Positions 13,270 to 24,617 of a stretch of 64,000 nt of DNA are shown piece after piece. A program made the position numbers and the translations under genes. The stretch lies in NCBI RefSeq assembly GCF_016801865.2, contig NC_068938.1, positions 51,848,493-51,912,492 on the forward strand, given 5' to 3'. This stretch comes from Culex pipiens pallens. Lineage: Eukaryota; Arthropoda; Insecta; Diptera; Culicidae. The notes below the pieces were generated by a model. That model saw nothing but the letters and a program-made list of their open reading frames with translations. It ran no database searches and had not been told where the DNA came from. The stretch's first letter is position 1. Every line of letters starts with the position of its first letter.

Positions 13270-13433
13270 TCTGGAGTTTTTTTTTTAAAGATCCAATAAA
13301 CCAAATTTCCAGTTTTTGCTTTTTGGGTGTTTTTGAAACCGCCTTGAGTCAGGGGTATCAAAAAACACCCAAAAAGCAAAAACTAAAAATTTGGTTTATA
13401 GGACCTTATAAAAAAAAAAAAAAAAACTCCAGA
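13270..13433. repeat. 164-bp palindrome
   Basis: TCTGGAGTTTTTTTTTT... pairs with ...AAAAAAAAACTCCAGA. The inner arms share GTTTTTGCTTTTTGGGTGTT and its complement. MITE-like; no target duplication defined. Confidence 0.7.
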
Positions 13434-13654
13434 AATGAATTCTGACCTACTTGTTCAAAAAGTCATCACAAACATATCCGAAATATGTGAATTTTCATGA
13501 TAAAGTTTTTAATTTGGGTGTCTGAAAAGTTGGATACCACAAATAGGTAATTTTTTAGAGTGTATTTTTTTCTAAAAAATCCTAAGCAATACGGACCAAT
13601 TTGCCGAAGACTCCAAATCGATCAGAAAATTCCTTTCCAAGATTATCTATTTTT

Positions 13655-14386
13655 GCCTTCCTCACCTTACTGAGGAAAGGCCATAAAATCACTCGGAAAA
13701 TGAACTTTTTAATTAGACCTCTTAGACCTACCTTCATTTGTACATATCGACTCAGAATCACCAGCTGAGCAAATGTCTGTGTGTTTGGCTGTAGGTAGAC
13801 ATGTGTACCAAATCAATGTCACTGGAATATCTCGTCACAGGCTCAACCGATTTTGGCCGGAATGGTTTTAATCGATCCTTCTTAACGTCCCCTAAGTTGC
13901 TATTTAAATTCATGCAGTTTTAACATGTATTTAAAAAGTTATGTTAAAAAAACTGATTCATATTAAATTAAAATTATGGTAAAAAGGGTGGTTTTTTCAT
14001 GAAACCCTCACATGTTATATATTTTTAGAAAGCATATGAGAAGACCTTTTAGGTGGAGTAAGAATTTTCAAGATCTGACTTACCTATCTTAAATAACAAG
14101 CAGTTTAAAAAATAGCCTGAATTCACATAAACTCAACTGGTCGGGTCTGATCGCCACGAAAAAGCCGTGTAGAGGGATGCCATTTTCCTCAAAGGCCGTT
14201 TCTGTATAATCTTGACAAAAAGTCTGTAGGTAGTCTGTTTTTTTTACTCATCACTTATTTTTATTAGGACTTCTTAGGTGCTGCGAACGTTAGGAGAGAT
14301 CCATAAACATGTGGACACTTTAGGGGGATTGAAATCACTATAAATGAGAGGAAGGCACCAACCACCTTAAGGTGGATTAAGTAACG
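13655..14386 (-). mobile_element. Repeat element S, copy 1 (no satellite)
   Basis: Starts GCCTTCCTCACCTTACTGAG and ends GGCACCAACCACCTTAAGGT followed by GGATTAAG, the same ends as 26577-28584 in the opposite orientation. Its interior includes GCTCAACCGATTTTGGCCGG, a block shared in form with the copy at 29264. Confidence 0.6.
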
Positions 14387-14598
14387 TTTTTACATATAAT
14401 TTTGAAAGAATATCTGTAGGGTTAGTGAATTACACGCGGACATCCTAAAATTCGTGAAATTCCACAATTTCCGCGAAATCCTGTGAAATTTTATGTTTGC
14501 TTAAATCAGTTATTTTCATTGAAAAAAAATATAGAATTGTATTTCGATTACTTTAGCAATTACAATTAAATTTGGCATTTTAAAGCATTTTCCAAACT

Positions 14599-14661
14599 AT
14601 GAGCTTTGGGACCACAGATTGGATACATAGTATATATTCAATCTGTAGTCCCAAAGCTCAT
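14599..14661. repeat. Short hairpin repeat
   Basis: ATGAGCTTTGGGACCACAGA and TCTGTAGTCCCAAAGCTCAT form a stem of about 25 bp with one mismatch and a 14-bp loop. Confidence 0.7.
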
Positions 14662-17624
14662 AATTAGTATTAGTAGAATTCCGGGATTTTTTAGAAGACT
14701 TCATTGATATGTTGTGTTTTTTTCAGTGTAGTTTGTTACTTGAAAAGTATAGAAAGCATTTTAGTATAATTTTTGCTTCAAGTAAATCCTTAAATTCGGT
14801 TTTTTGTATCTTCGAAATGTTTTGTAACAATAAAAGTACCGTAAATTGGGGTCAATCGGGACACATGGGGCGAATTGTGACAGCAGTTTTAACCATGTTG
14901 GAGCACAATATTTTGATTTTTCAGGTTGGTTTCGGTTAGAACAGACTCAGACCAACAAAATGTGTACATCCGTTTCCAAATTTAATAGCTTTAAGTGCTC
15001 TTCAGAGTCGTTTTGAAAGCTTCCCGCCTCCACAGCCCCAACCAAAACTACAACTCACTTCTCCGATATACATAGTTCTTCCCAGAAATTACTCTGCTGC
15101 CCATTTGACCAAACCCTTCAGTACCATTTAAAATTACGGCGATCCTTTTTTTTGTTGGTCCCAGAACTGTTTGCCCTTTTGCCGAACTCATTTCCCTGTG
15201 CAACCGGGCATTTACTCTTGCTGGCACAGTCTTTTTCCACCTTCTTTTCATTGGCAGCATAAATCTTCAGTATTCTTCCAAGTTTTCGCCCGCTCTCTCT
15301 CTCTCCGCTGTGTGAAGCAGAAGCCTGCGGAATCCGTTCCGTTCGATTGGGATTCCTCGTTCGATTACTACCATAAAATGTCGCGATTTTTGTTTGTTTG
15401 TTATGTTTCGTCCCTTTCCCAGTTGTTCCGCGAATCTTGCGCAGGGAAATCTCCGATCGGTTCCACTTATTTGCCGCGAAAAGGTCTCACTTTTTGCGAG
15501 AGTGTGTGCGGAGGACTTTGTTGCCGTCTCCCACAAGACTTGGCTTCAACTTCGGCGGTACCCTTTGACGTTTTGGTCGTACTCCCCGGTTTCGCGCTTG
15601 AAGGGGAAACTCGATGGAGAACGATTTGGACGTAGTAAATCACAAATCGAGATTATTGCGCTGAACAAGCAAAGTCGTTGTCAGGTATTCTCCCATGAGC
15701 TGTACGGATTAAGCGGCGGAGATGGACTATCGCAGACGGGGTCCGGTCCCCGGGTCCGTTTAGTGTTGTGAAATAATTTGTTCACAGGGACGAGCGATCG
15801 ATCGGCGTGATGGTGTGAGAAAGAAGTTGAGTCGTTGCAGGCTTGCAAGCTGAGGCTTGCGGGGATACCTGGGGTGTAGAGAGACGACGGTTGAAGATTT
15901 CTGCAAGGTCGTTAGCGGATTTGTGGCTTGAGCGTTTTTGGTTCTTCTTGGTGGTGGTTGTTGGCGAAAATTGTGCCCTTTGTATTTACTCGTGGGAAAA
16001 TTTTGCTCCGTGTGATGGGACCAAAATGGCCGCAGCTGCGAGGGGTTGTTTGTTTTAGTAAGTGGCAAAAATTGGGATCTGGAACTAAATCCAACCATGC
16101 GGTAAAATCCTCCGCCAATGGATAATGAGATTCAAACCTTACTCTTAGGATGAGAGTCCTACGCAAGGATGACGAAATGATCTTGTCAACGGCTGACAGC
16201 AGAACTGTCAACGGATGCTCACGGATGTAGCATCACTTCATGCTTCAACACCACGAATTTGCAAACTTCGAGGAAAATTCCCTCAACACGGATAAAACAA
16301 ACATCTTCTCGGAAGCAGTCAACCACCGCGAGGATCGTTAATATAATGGACAATTTCCCACCACGGGGGCACCTTTACGACCACGGAACGACGACTCCCG
16401 GTCACCGTCGCCGTCTTCGATCGTGGCGCACTAATTTGTAGCTCAATAAATCATTTCCCGCGGCGGCTGCGTCGACATCATAAATAATAATACGTTTCGG
16501 TTTGGGGACCCCTTTATCTCCTCGGATCATCACCGTCATCATCGTCGTTGTCTTTCGGGAACCCCTTTTTCCAAACCCCTCCAAATTGGTGTCATCCACA
16601 ACAAAACGGTCCTCTTAACCAGGAAAATCAATAAATAATTGACTGCGGCCAGGTTTAGAACGCGCCAGGGATCAACTCCTCTTCACGGTTAGACAAAAAG
16701 GCAATCGCTGGCTCACTCTTTGGGCGACCTTCTTACCCCGAAAAAGTGCGTTTCCTCGACGAAATACATATTTATGCTGCGCCGTTGCATTCTGGGGGTA
16801 TAAATAGAGACAACTTTTAAAAATAAAACCACCACACTATAAAGATGTCAAATAAAACAAAAAAATGCGTGAGCACACCCCGTGTCGTTCGGGTTGGCCC
16901 GCGGAAGACGGGTTAAGAAGCCAAGGGGGCCGCGATGTTCTGGAATAATGCAACATAACATTGTGACGGAACACGACCACTGAAGTTGTTGTCTGACGAT
17001 CTCTGGTGGCTGTTGCAGCTGTGAGGCAGCTCTCCTGTTGTTGACATTCGATGAGTTTGGATGATTTTTGTGTTTTTAAGAATTCTCCATTAGGCTTGAA
17101 ATTTTTTATAAATTCTATATAAATATTGATATCCTAAGAACAGTGGTGCCAGATCTTCAAACGTTATGTCATATCCAAAAAGTTCTTAACATATCCAACG
17201 ATGTACCAAAATGGCGATCTGGAAGTAGTTTTCAACTAAAATATAACAATTCACAAATTTGTTTTAAATCGTGAGATCTCACAGCAGTGTTGCCAGATCT
17301 TTAATATAGCCAGTTTCTTTTGAAAAAAATTAAGAAATTTTCTTTCATGACACATTTTAAACGTAAGATTACAACTCTGCCATCCCTAGTTTCATCACTG
17401 GTCTTTCAAAGAAGATAACTTCACTTCCGACTAAACCAAACATGGGGGGGAGCCGTTTTATGTATTTTGTGATTTATTTTTACAGCCATCGGGTTAAGAA
17501 GCCATAAACAGCTAATTACCCAGTAGGGTTACACACTCGTGCCAAAAACATCATCATCATCGCGTTTAAACTGAAATTGCCCCTTTTATTGGGCATCAAC
17601 ACCACACATGAGTCCCCCACTTAC
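14662..17624. other. Largely repeat-free part of vg intron 3 next to exon 3
   Basis: 15000-17000 is of moderate GC and shows no mobile DNA. Frames of 60-154 codons overlap in several phases and have no protein-like signature. Two matches to the Su(H) consensus YGTGRGAA lie close together: TGTGAGAA at about 15815 and CGTGGGAA at 15991-15998. 14836-14880 has a fragment of the GTAAATTGGGGTCAATCGGG repeat family. Confidence 0.45.
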
Positions 17625-17927
17625 CTTTGTTATTTTTATCGCTAAAATTTAACGCCCTAGAAAAGTGCTCGTCCACCACGCTGGCCGAATCGCCCGAATA
17701 GTGGGTAAACACTACACACGTGGCCGACACGTACTGGGCCCGCCCACTGCCGGAAGCCTCGCCGCTGGGACCGCCACCGCCGCTTCCCGTTCCGGGTAGG
17801 CCACCGCCGCCGCCGCCTCCTCCGCTTGGGCCGGCCCCACTCGTGTCCTGATGCAGGTTGTTGGGGGAGTCCGGGCCCGACGAGCAGGAGCTGTCGTTGT
17901 GGTGGTGGTGCGCTCCCGGGATCGTGC
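17625..17927 (-). CDS. vg: vestigial (Vg), coding exon 3 with Tondu (TEAD-binding) motif
   Basis: This 303-bp exon encodes residues 127-227. It enters in phase 1 after TTTTGCAG and leaves in phase 1 at GTAAGT. A histidine run (about 133-136) and two glycine-rich runs (about 162-180) precede the diagnostic Tondu/vestigial motif at about 192-221. Key residues there are VVFTHYSGD followed by SVVDEHFSRAL, the amphipathic surface that binds the TEAD domain of Scalloped. This motif defines the Vestigial/VGLL family and is the strongest evidence for the gene's identity. The 227 visible residues are about half of the known Drosophila protein. The C-terminal exon or exons (aromatic and Ala/His-rich, ending in an activation region) were looked for down to position 1 and not found, so intron 3 is at least 17.6 kb here. 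Confidence 0.96.
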
Positions 17928-18760
17928 CTGCAAAAGTGGAAAGTTAATTAATTGGGGGTGGATTTTTTTTTGTATTGATATTGGGTGCATTCCATGTGGA
18001 ATGGAAATTATGGAGTTATGCTCGTGGAGCACATGTTTAATCAGATGTATTATGCTTGGTAGTATTCAATCAATTAAAGAATAAATTGAAGCACACTTAT
18101 ATAGTTCTGATTTGGGTAGAAACTTTAAACATTTATAAATGTTTAATAGCATTTAACAAACATCACATTTTCCAATTTCACGTGTATAACGTGTTAAAGA
18201 ATGTTTGTCAAGTTTAAATGTTTAATGTTTTAATGTTAAAACGATTCTAAATCAATTCAAGTTGGTGTCATTTGTGACGAAATTTTGGTGAACACGCACA
18301 AAAATTGCATTTATAAAGAAAGTATCCTGGATTAACCTATGTCTGTTCCAGATGTAGACAGAATAAGCAAGATTTCTTATTTTTGCCGATTTTGAAGAAT
18401 AATTCTTAAATAATTAAAATGTTTATGTTTTTATAAACTTAATTTTTTAAAAGGGCAACTCAAGTTAAACAGAACATGAAAATGGATTGTTACCGTCCAC
18501 CCCTCCCTCAACCGTCACTGAAAAAATTTAGCTTGCCAGATTTTTCCGATTTTCATTTTTTTTCCTGCTAACCCTGATTTTGCGGTTGAGCCCAACCCGT
18601 GTATGTGGACTGGAAATTGCAAATGTTGAAAAAAATACAACCATAAATAGAAATTACTTTGACAAAAAGAGCAAAATAACAATTTTTGTAGGAAAAAGAG
18701 ACCTTCTGGAGAAACGAAACGGCCTACTTTTCCCTACCAAAAATAACACAATGAAAAATT

Positions 18761-18855
18761 AATACCTTTGAATACCAGAACTGAAAAGTTCAAATTTTCA
18801 GCACTGAAATGGGTGCTGAAAAGTTGAACTTTTCAATACTAGTATCGAAAGGTAA
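18761..18855. repeat. Short imperfect inverted repeat
   Basis: AATACCTTTGAATACCAGAA pairs imperfectly with the sequence ending at 18853. Inside it are AAAAGTTCAAATTTTCAGCA and its near-complement. A related hairpin with AAAAGTTCAACTTTTCAGCA occurs at 43250-43330 and again in its duplicate at 50205-50285. Confidence 0.55.
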
Positions 18856-19010
18856 CATATTTCGATATTTTTTCGTTTTGCGCGGTAAATTTACGAAACA
18901 CATGGATGTTTGAAATGAAATTCCATTCAAGAGGGTTTTTTTCGGAATTGCAAAAAAAAAATTGTAAGCAATTACGTATTTAATTCACACTCTTCATTTT
19001 GCGAAAAATC

Positions 19011-19327
19011 TAAAACCTATCAAAGTAACCCCGGCTATCAATGTCACCCCGGTACGATACTTCAAAATTTCAACGTAAATAGAACTGAAGTTAAAGTGTA
19101 ACAGTAGTTTATGCAACAAGTTGCAAAACTTGATTTCAGCGCGAGTCGTACATTTATCCAACGAGGTTTACCGAGTTGGATAAATATGACGAGTGCTGAT
19201 AAAATCAAGTTTTGCAACTTGTTGCATAAACTACTATTACACATTAACTTCAGTTCTATTTACGTTGAAATTTTGAAGTATCGTACCGGGGTGACATTGA
19301 TAGCCGGGGTTACTTTGATAGGTTTTA
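19011..19327. mobile_element. Near-perfect palindromic repeat (317 bp)
   Basis: The left arm begins TAAAACCTATCAAAGTAACC and the right arm is its complement, with about 140-bp arms and a small centre TTTATCCAACGAGGTTTACC. A related end motif (ACCGTAAACCGGGGTGACTT) occurs just outside in reverse at 19346-19362 and alone at 8138-8160. It lies in vg intron 2. Confidence 0.8.
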
Positions 19328-19707
19328 GATTCAAGCTTATCAAGTCACTCCGGTTTACGGTACTCTGAAAAAAATTGTCCCACCTCTGACTTTTGAAATA
19401 TTTTTTTTAAGTGTTGAAAACGACAAAAACTTAAACCAATATTGGAAACGGCCAAATATGACTTACTAAAATTTAGAATACTTTTTTCATGAAAAATTAT
19501 CCCAATGCAAATTATTGTCATTTTTTGTCTCCCCTTTAAAACGTTTTTGGGCAAAATAACATTACGGCAAAATTGTTCATTCCACTAAAAAGATGATTTC
19601 CAATCACTCCTGAAAGTTTCATGAAGATATTTCAAAATTCAAATGAGTAACAGACGATTTAATTTTGAATTTTTTTTAACCCGTTTGGTCGAAGCAGTGT
19701 TGAGATA

Positions 19708-20093
19708 CACAGCAAATAAAGTCACAGCAAAAAATCCGATGTTAAAATCGCATGCAAAAGCATGCACATCACCTTCGTCAAAATAAACACTTAATATTAC
19801 ACTGCATGTACAAATTTTGCAAACACAAAAAAAAGATGCAACCAACGGGATTCAAACTCAGCACAGCACCTGCAGTATGGACTGGCACCTTAGCCCACTC
19901 GGCCGTCAGACCAATGAAAAGCTACAAGGATAAACGCATATATGAGCTTGACATTTCGGTCAAGTAGGTTTCCCATACTGATGGGCTACATACTTCGGAA
20001 TGTAATATTACACAGAATTTCATAAAATAATGCAAAATTTATTTTACACCCAGGCCTTTTACACGCAGCTGGATTACTACTTTATTTGCTGTG
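19708..20093. mobile_element. TA-flanked MITE with embedded antisense tRNA-like segment (family N)
   Basis: 386 bp with 15-bp terminal repeats CACAGCAAATAAAGT/ACTTTATTTGCTGTG flanked by TA (19706-19707, 20094-20095). On the minus strand, 19918-19834 reads as a Leu/Ser-type tRNA-like segment with A-box GACGGCCGAGTGGGCTAAGG and a near-consensus B box GTTTGAATCCC. Its termini and internal sequence are unrelated to family M at 27156. The right end also lies within a 13-bp hairpin, GCTGGATTACTAC/GTAGTAATCCAGC (20068-20106). Confidence 0.8.
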
Positions 20094-20377
20094 TAGTAAT
20101 CCAGCTAACACAAACGCAGCCAGTCCGATGAAAGCAAGCTGGAAAGTCTTGTGATTAGATTACGCCCCAAGTACATTTCTTGTCATTATTAATAATTGCA
20201 GTACATCCGAGATTACCCGAAAATGTATTGCAAAAATTGAAGCGGCCAGCCCTACTGCATTGTGTTTACCGCAGAGAGGATTCTGAGAACGTCGAATTTA
20301 AAAAAATAAACAACACTTCAACGTTACAGATTCATAAACAAAGAGTTACCGCATTTGCTTACAGGATTCCTTTCCGT

Positions 20378-20822
20378 CCCGAGCAGACGGTAATAACTTG
20401 GGAATAACATTTTTTGATATTTGAAAATACTAGGCCAATAACATTTTATGTTATTTATAACAAGATTTGTTATTCGCCGTTATGATTTTTTTTATTGGAT
20501 TGTTTTTGAAATAACAGACAAATAACATTTTAAATTATTCTTCGAACAAATCTTCGTTATTATTTTTTGTTATTTTAACAACTAATCCGATCATCCCAAT
20601 AACAGTTGGAGGTATTCTTCCATAACAAAAAATGTTATTCCCAAGTTGTTCTGGCTTTCAATCAATATCAGACCAATAACAAATTTTGTTATGATAACAT
20701 AAACTGTTATTGAACTCTTATGCAAAAATGGATTTTGCAAGAATATTCCATGACACTTTCTGTTATTTTAACAGTATTTGTTATTGAAATGGCATGAATT
20801 TAGTTATTACCGTCTGTTCGGG
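20378..20822. mobile_element. MITE with CCCGAGCAGACGG-type ends
   Basis: 445 bp with roughly 20-bp inverted ends CCCGAGCAGACGGTAATAAC and GTTATTACCGTCTGTTCGGG. The interior is dense in AATAACA/TGTTATT motifs in both orientations. No target duplication is evident. No ORF. Confidence 0.75.
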
Positions 20823-21929
20823 GTGATGTATAATGTTTATTGTGCATTTTTGATACAAATAAGACAATCAAATCTTTTTACAGATTTTGAAATTTAATTC
20901 AAAATTTTGAAGCAATTTTTTAATCATTCGTATTCAATATTGTTATAAATTTGACTAAACATTTGAAATTTGTGTGCATTATTTTAATTTAATTTCTAAA
21001 TTTTGCTGAAATACCATCCATATCCTAAAGATGTAGAAATTGTAGTATAACAGCAGCAATTTTTAAGCTAATCAAAAAAAACTTGAAGAAAAATTGGTTG
21101 AAACTACAAAATAATTTTTAAAATCCGCAAAAGTTTTCTTGGAAAATGTTAAAAATCTATTTGCAAATAAACAGAAACTTCAGAATAAACCACCAAACTA
21201 AAGACAAAAACTCAAAAAATCTACGGTAACCTTTCAACATAATTATGTATTTTTTTTTTAATATTAATAATAAATGGTTTCCAGACAGCGCTGTCTTATC
21301 CCTCCACAGCACATTAAATTAATTTAATAACGATTAAACAATGTTCATTTGACTGCTAACAACATCGTTTATTATTTCCACTTCAAGCTTAAAGGCTGAA
21401 CAAACAACTCGAAAAAAAACACGCAGAACTTAGCCACCGGGAATTATCATCGTCATCCCTCAACGGTAGCGCCATAAATTATGTCCCCGTGTCATCATTA
21501 TCTTTGGTGCAGCTCACATTTGAATTGCAGAGTTGCATCGGCGAGGAGGTCCAAGAGCCCGCAGTACAGATGTTTTATCGACCCCACCGTCTCGTCGGAA
21601 GCCGTTCAAGATAAACGAGGGGTTAATAATTTAAACATTTATGAGCTTCCGAGCGCGCGCCCGCGATGACCATGCGATGAAAGGGTTTTTTTTTCGTCTT
21701 GTTTCGTTTAGCAAAGGTGGCTACATGAATCGAGAACATGCTGACATCTTTGTGCACCTGCGGCGATGACTTTTGTTCATTGTGTGTTTTGACAGTTGAA
21801 ATTGAATTATTATTGCTTTATTGATTTGGAATAATATTTGGATCACTCAAAATTTGGTGGCTCACAGACAATAAGACTTCATTTGAACTATTAAAAATTA
21901 CTTTTAAAAAAATGTCAAAAAGTTCTCAC

Positions 21930-22212
21930 CTTCGTTGTCACTCCGGACGGTGCTGATGTCTTCCTCTTTGGTAATGTGCCTCTGGAGCGCGCCCAGCGGT
22001 ATCGTTGGTATCGTGGTGTTGGAGGTGGACGAGGCCGCCGTCAGGGCCTGGGACTGGGACTGAGCTACGGCGGAGGCCACCGCTGCCGCCGAGGCTACGT
22101 TCGACGATATCGAGGGTGGCAAAAGGGGGCTGCAGGGCGAGTGGGAACCGGCGGAGGTGCTGGAGGACGCCGCCAGCGGGACGCCCGAGGAAGAGTACAG
22201 GTCCTGGTTGAA
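21930..22212 (-). CDS. vg: vestigial (Vg), coding exon 2
   Basis: This 283-bp exon encodes residues 33-126 plus the first base of codon 127. It is bounded by an acceptor (CACACAG just above 22212) and a donor GTGAGA (21929 downwards). It begins FNQDLYSSSG, matching the conserved Vg sequence after the N-terminal tyrosine-rich block. A low-complexity Ser/Ala/Gln segment follows, typical of this region of insect Vg proteins. The exon ends with an acidic patch, TKEEDISTVRSDNE. No folded domain is visible; the region is likely disordered. Reading frame and phase are consistent with exon 1 (phase 0 in) and exon 3 (phase 1 out). Codon use is G/C-rich, unlike the surrounding AT-rich intron DNA. Confidence 0.94.
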
Positions 22213-23539
22213 CTGTGTGAGAAGAAGGGGATGAAAGTTGTTTAATTAGATCAGGAGTTTCAAAACTAGGTTTGCTTAAAATCAGTTTAAGTTACTTGTT
22301 CATGTGAACTGTAAATTTTCCAGATAATATAGTTGTTTTATTAACATTCAAGATCGCATAATAGCATTCCTTACTAGAAATGCCACACTTGTCATAAAGA
22401 CCCGGACTATGTGTAAAAATTAACTAACAACTATTCCGGAACCCTTTCAAGCATCCAATCAAGCACACACACACATGACAATAATTGAGAGCACAGTGAA
22501 CATTTCAATCTTGCTCGCTCGCAATTGTTCGAATTGCCCTCAATACAAGAGACAGAGCAAGGCTTCATAAAATTCATCAAAATTCTTGCATCAATTAGTG
22601 GCACGTCAGACGCGCTTCTGGTCGGTAATAAGCGAATTCAAATTCCACTACATACAACAGAAATTCTCATCTTAGTGCATCTATTCCTGGCACAACCACA
22701 CACACACATAGATCCTGAAAACGATCCATCTTGGTTGTGCTCACGAGACTGATTAGAATTCCTCGAATCGTGGCCCCCTCCTAACTGACCGGTGATTAAT
22801 ACATTGTTAGCTACGAGAGAGCGAGCGCACGTTCGGAAGATGCTGCGTCGATTGGTATCGATCGTCGAGTGTGCGTGTGCGAGATGAGTTCGAGAGCGCG
22901 CGAGGTTGAAATGTTGGTGCTCGAGCTGAAGCAGCGTTGCTCCACATAAACGACCAAATCGAGCCAACTTTGTGTCCGAGCGATTTTAGCTCGTGCTCGC
23001 GCTTTGCCCCCTTCCGTGGTGCGTGCACCCCTTTATCGGCGTAATTCATCAAAACAACACACTCGGACTCGATGAACTCCCGTGGTGAGGAAACTGGCAG
23101 TGGTTCTAAAACTGTATATTAAATTTCAGTTAGGGGAAATTCTCGTAAGTTTGGCAGGTTAAGCACTCACTCCTAACTCCATCCAATTAGCTGATATTCA
23201 CTATTTAAACAACTAATTTTGCAAAACTTTTGATCGAAACTTGCTTGCTTACTTCTGATTGAGCTAGTTATCACTCGATTTCAGTTGAAACGCTTTTATT
23301 GAAATTCCTTCAATTATAAATCGGTGTCAGGCATTAAATTTCACACCAACTAAAGAAATATACAATGAAAATGAATAAGCTTCGTGATTGTTTGCGCTAA
23401 AAATGCTATTTTCACGGAGACATAAAATTTCATGGAAATTTCACGGATCGTGTGTTCTACAGCCACTTAGTAAAAAAAAGCATTTTAGTAAATTTAATTA
23501 TAGTTTTACGGAGAACATCAAATCAACTCATTCATTTCA
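22213..23539. other. vg intron 1, first segment after exon 2 (plus coordinates)
   Basis: Moderately AT-rich. Overlapping frames at 22525-23052 are not convincing. No transposon recognised. Confidence 0.45.
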
Positions 23540-23893
23540 TCATCATCAAGAGAAAAAATCCTCGCTCGCGCACGAAAAATCGGTAAAAAGAATTAAAAAA
23601 AACCATCATCTTAATTATTCGGCGGAACATCTATTTCACTACTACACTTGCAATTGTAATGTCACACGTCGAAAAATGATCTATCACATTTTGTAGATGG
23701 GCAATGTGTGTGAATAAAGTGAAATAAATATTTTTGAGTGGTGCTGACAAGGAAATTTACAAAAAATCATCAGCAAATTTTGTTGGAGAATTTGGGGAGC
23801 GATTTTCTTTTGCGCGAATTGCCTCCTCTCTCTTTCACGGTGAAGAAAGTTCGCAAGCGAAATTGATTTTTTCGCGATTATTCCATCCCTGTC
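23540..23893 (-). mobile_element. Inverted-repeat element Q, copy 2 (shorter, no nested MITE)
   Basis: In reverse complement it reads GGGATGGAATAATCGCG, then GAAAGAGAGAGGAGG, then the ACACTTGCAATTGTAATGTC block, parallel to 4577-5235. It lacks the 236-bp MITE. The distal terminus is eroded. Confidence 0.65.
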
Positions 23894-24451
23894 CACGAGA
23901 CTAAGGGAAAATAAAATAATTCAGAGGGGCTGATTTTTGAGATTAATTAATATTTTTGAGCACAAATATAGTATTCATCTTTTTTTTTTCTAGAATTATA
24001 TCATAAAAATGAAATGGTATTCAAATTGATATTCCAAGTAATATACCTAATATATAAAACACTGTCATTAGTTATCAAAAAAAAAAAAGATGACGAAAAG
24101 AAATTTCACTAACATTAAAAAAAAAAAATATGTGAATCCAATGGTCTTAAAAGTGACAATGAATGCAGGGAAGTGCATTTGTTTTCAGTTGATTGCACTT
24201 TCATTTTCACTTATTATTTCAAAGTAATCAGAAAAGCATATTTGTCTAAACTTGTCTAAACTTAATAAAAAATCTAAAAGAAAATATTCTAATAGGAAAA
24301 AAGTATCCATTAATCATTTTTTACAGTTACATGGTACTGAGAAAAAGAACAGAATATCTATGGAGGCTTACAAAAATTTGGTTGTGTTGTGCTAATCTGT
24401 GGTTCGAAATCTTAATTTTTTTAAAAAGCATCGAAATAAATTTTTAAATTA

Positions 24452-24614
24452 GGGACCATCCATAAACCACGTGGACAATTTAGGAGGGGGGGGGGGGGTA
24501 TGGCGATTGTCCACGATCCATACAAAAATGTTTTTTTTTGTATGGACAATTGTCCACGAGGGGGGGGGGTAACAGATTCCCAAAAAAGTGTCCACGTGGT
24601 TTATGGATGGTCCC
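24452..24614. mobile_element. 163-bp Tourist-like MITE
   Basis: The ends GGGACCATCCATAAACCACG and complement are perfect inverted repeats flanked by TTA (24449-24451, 24615-24617), the target preference of PIF/Harbinger elements. The interior carries G runs and its mirror. Partial relatives lie at about 14300 and 57610-57690. Confidence 0.8.
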
Positions 24615-24617
24615 TTA

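Larger units (their letters stand above)
17928..21929 (-). other. vg: vestigial intron 2
   Basis: The intron is 4002 bp, bounded by GTGAGA and TTTTGCAG on the minus strand. About 1.2 kb of it is MITE-like inverted-repeat DNA (19011-19327, 19708-20093, 20378-20822). The remaining stretches (17928-18760 and 20823-21929) show no gene and no clear repeat. In Drosophila the wing-margin boundary enhancer lies in vg intron 2. I do not see a convincing Su(H) consensus site in this one, so homology of position is only a suggestion. Confidence 0.85.

Noticed and set aside
15171..16211. Cluster of 65-154 codon ORFs in several frames
   Set aside because: Overlapping frames in GC-moderate intronic DNA with no protein-like pattern or splice support; not the missing vg C-terminal exon.
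1..17624. vg C-terminal exon
   Set aside because: I looked on the minus strand for the conserved post-Tondu and C-terminal aromatic segments and did not find them; it is probably outside the window.
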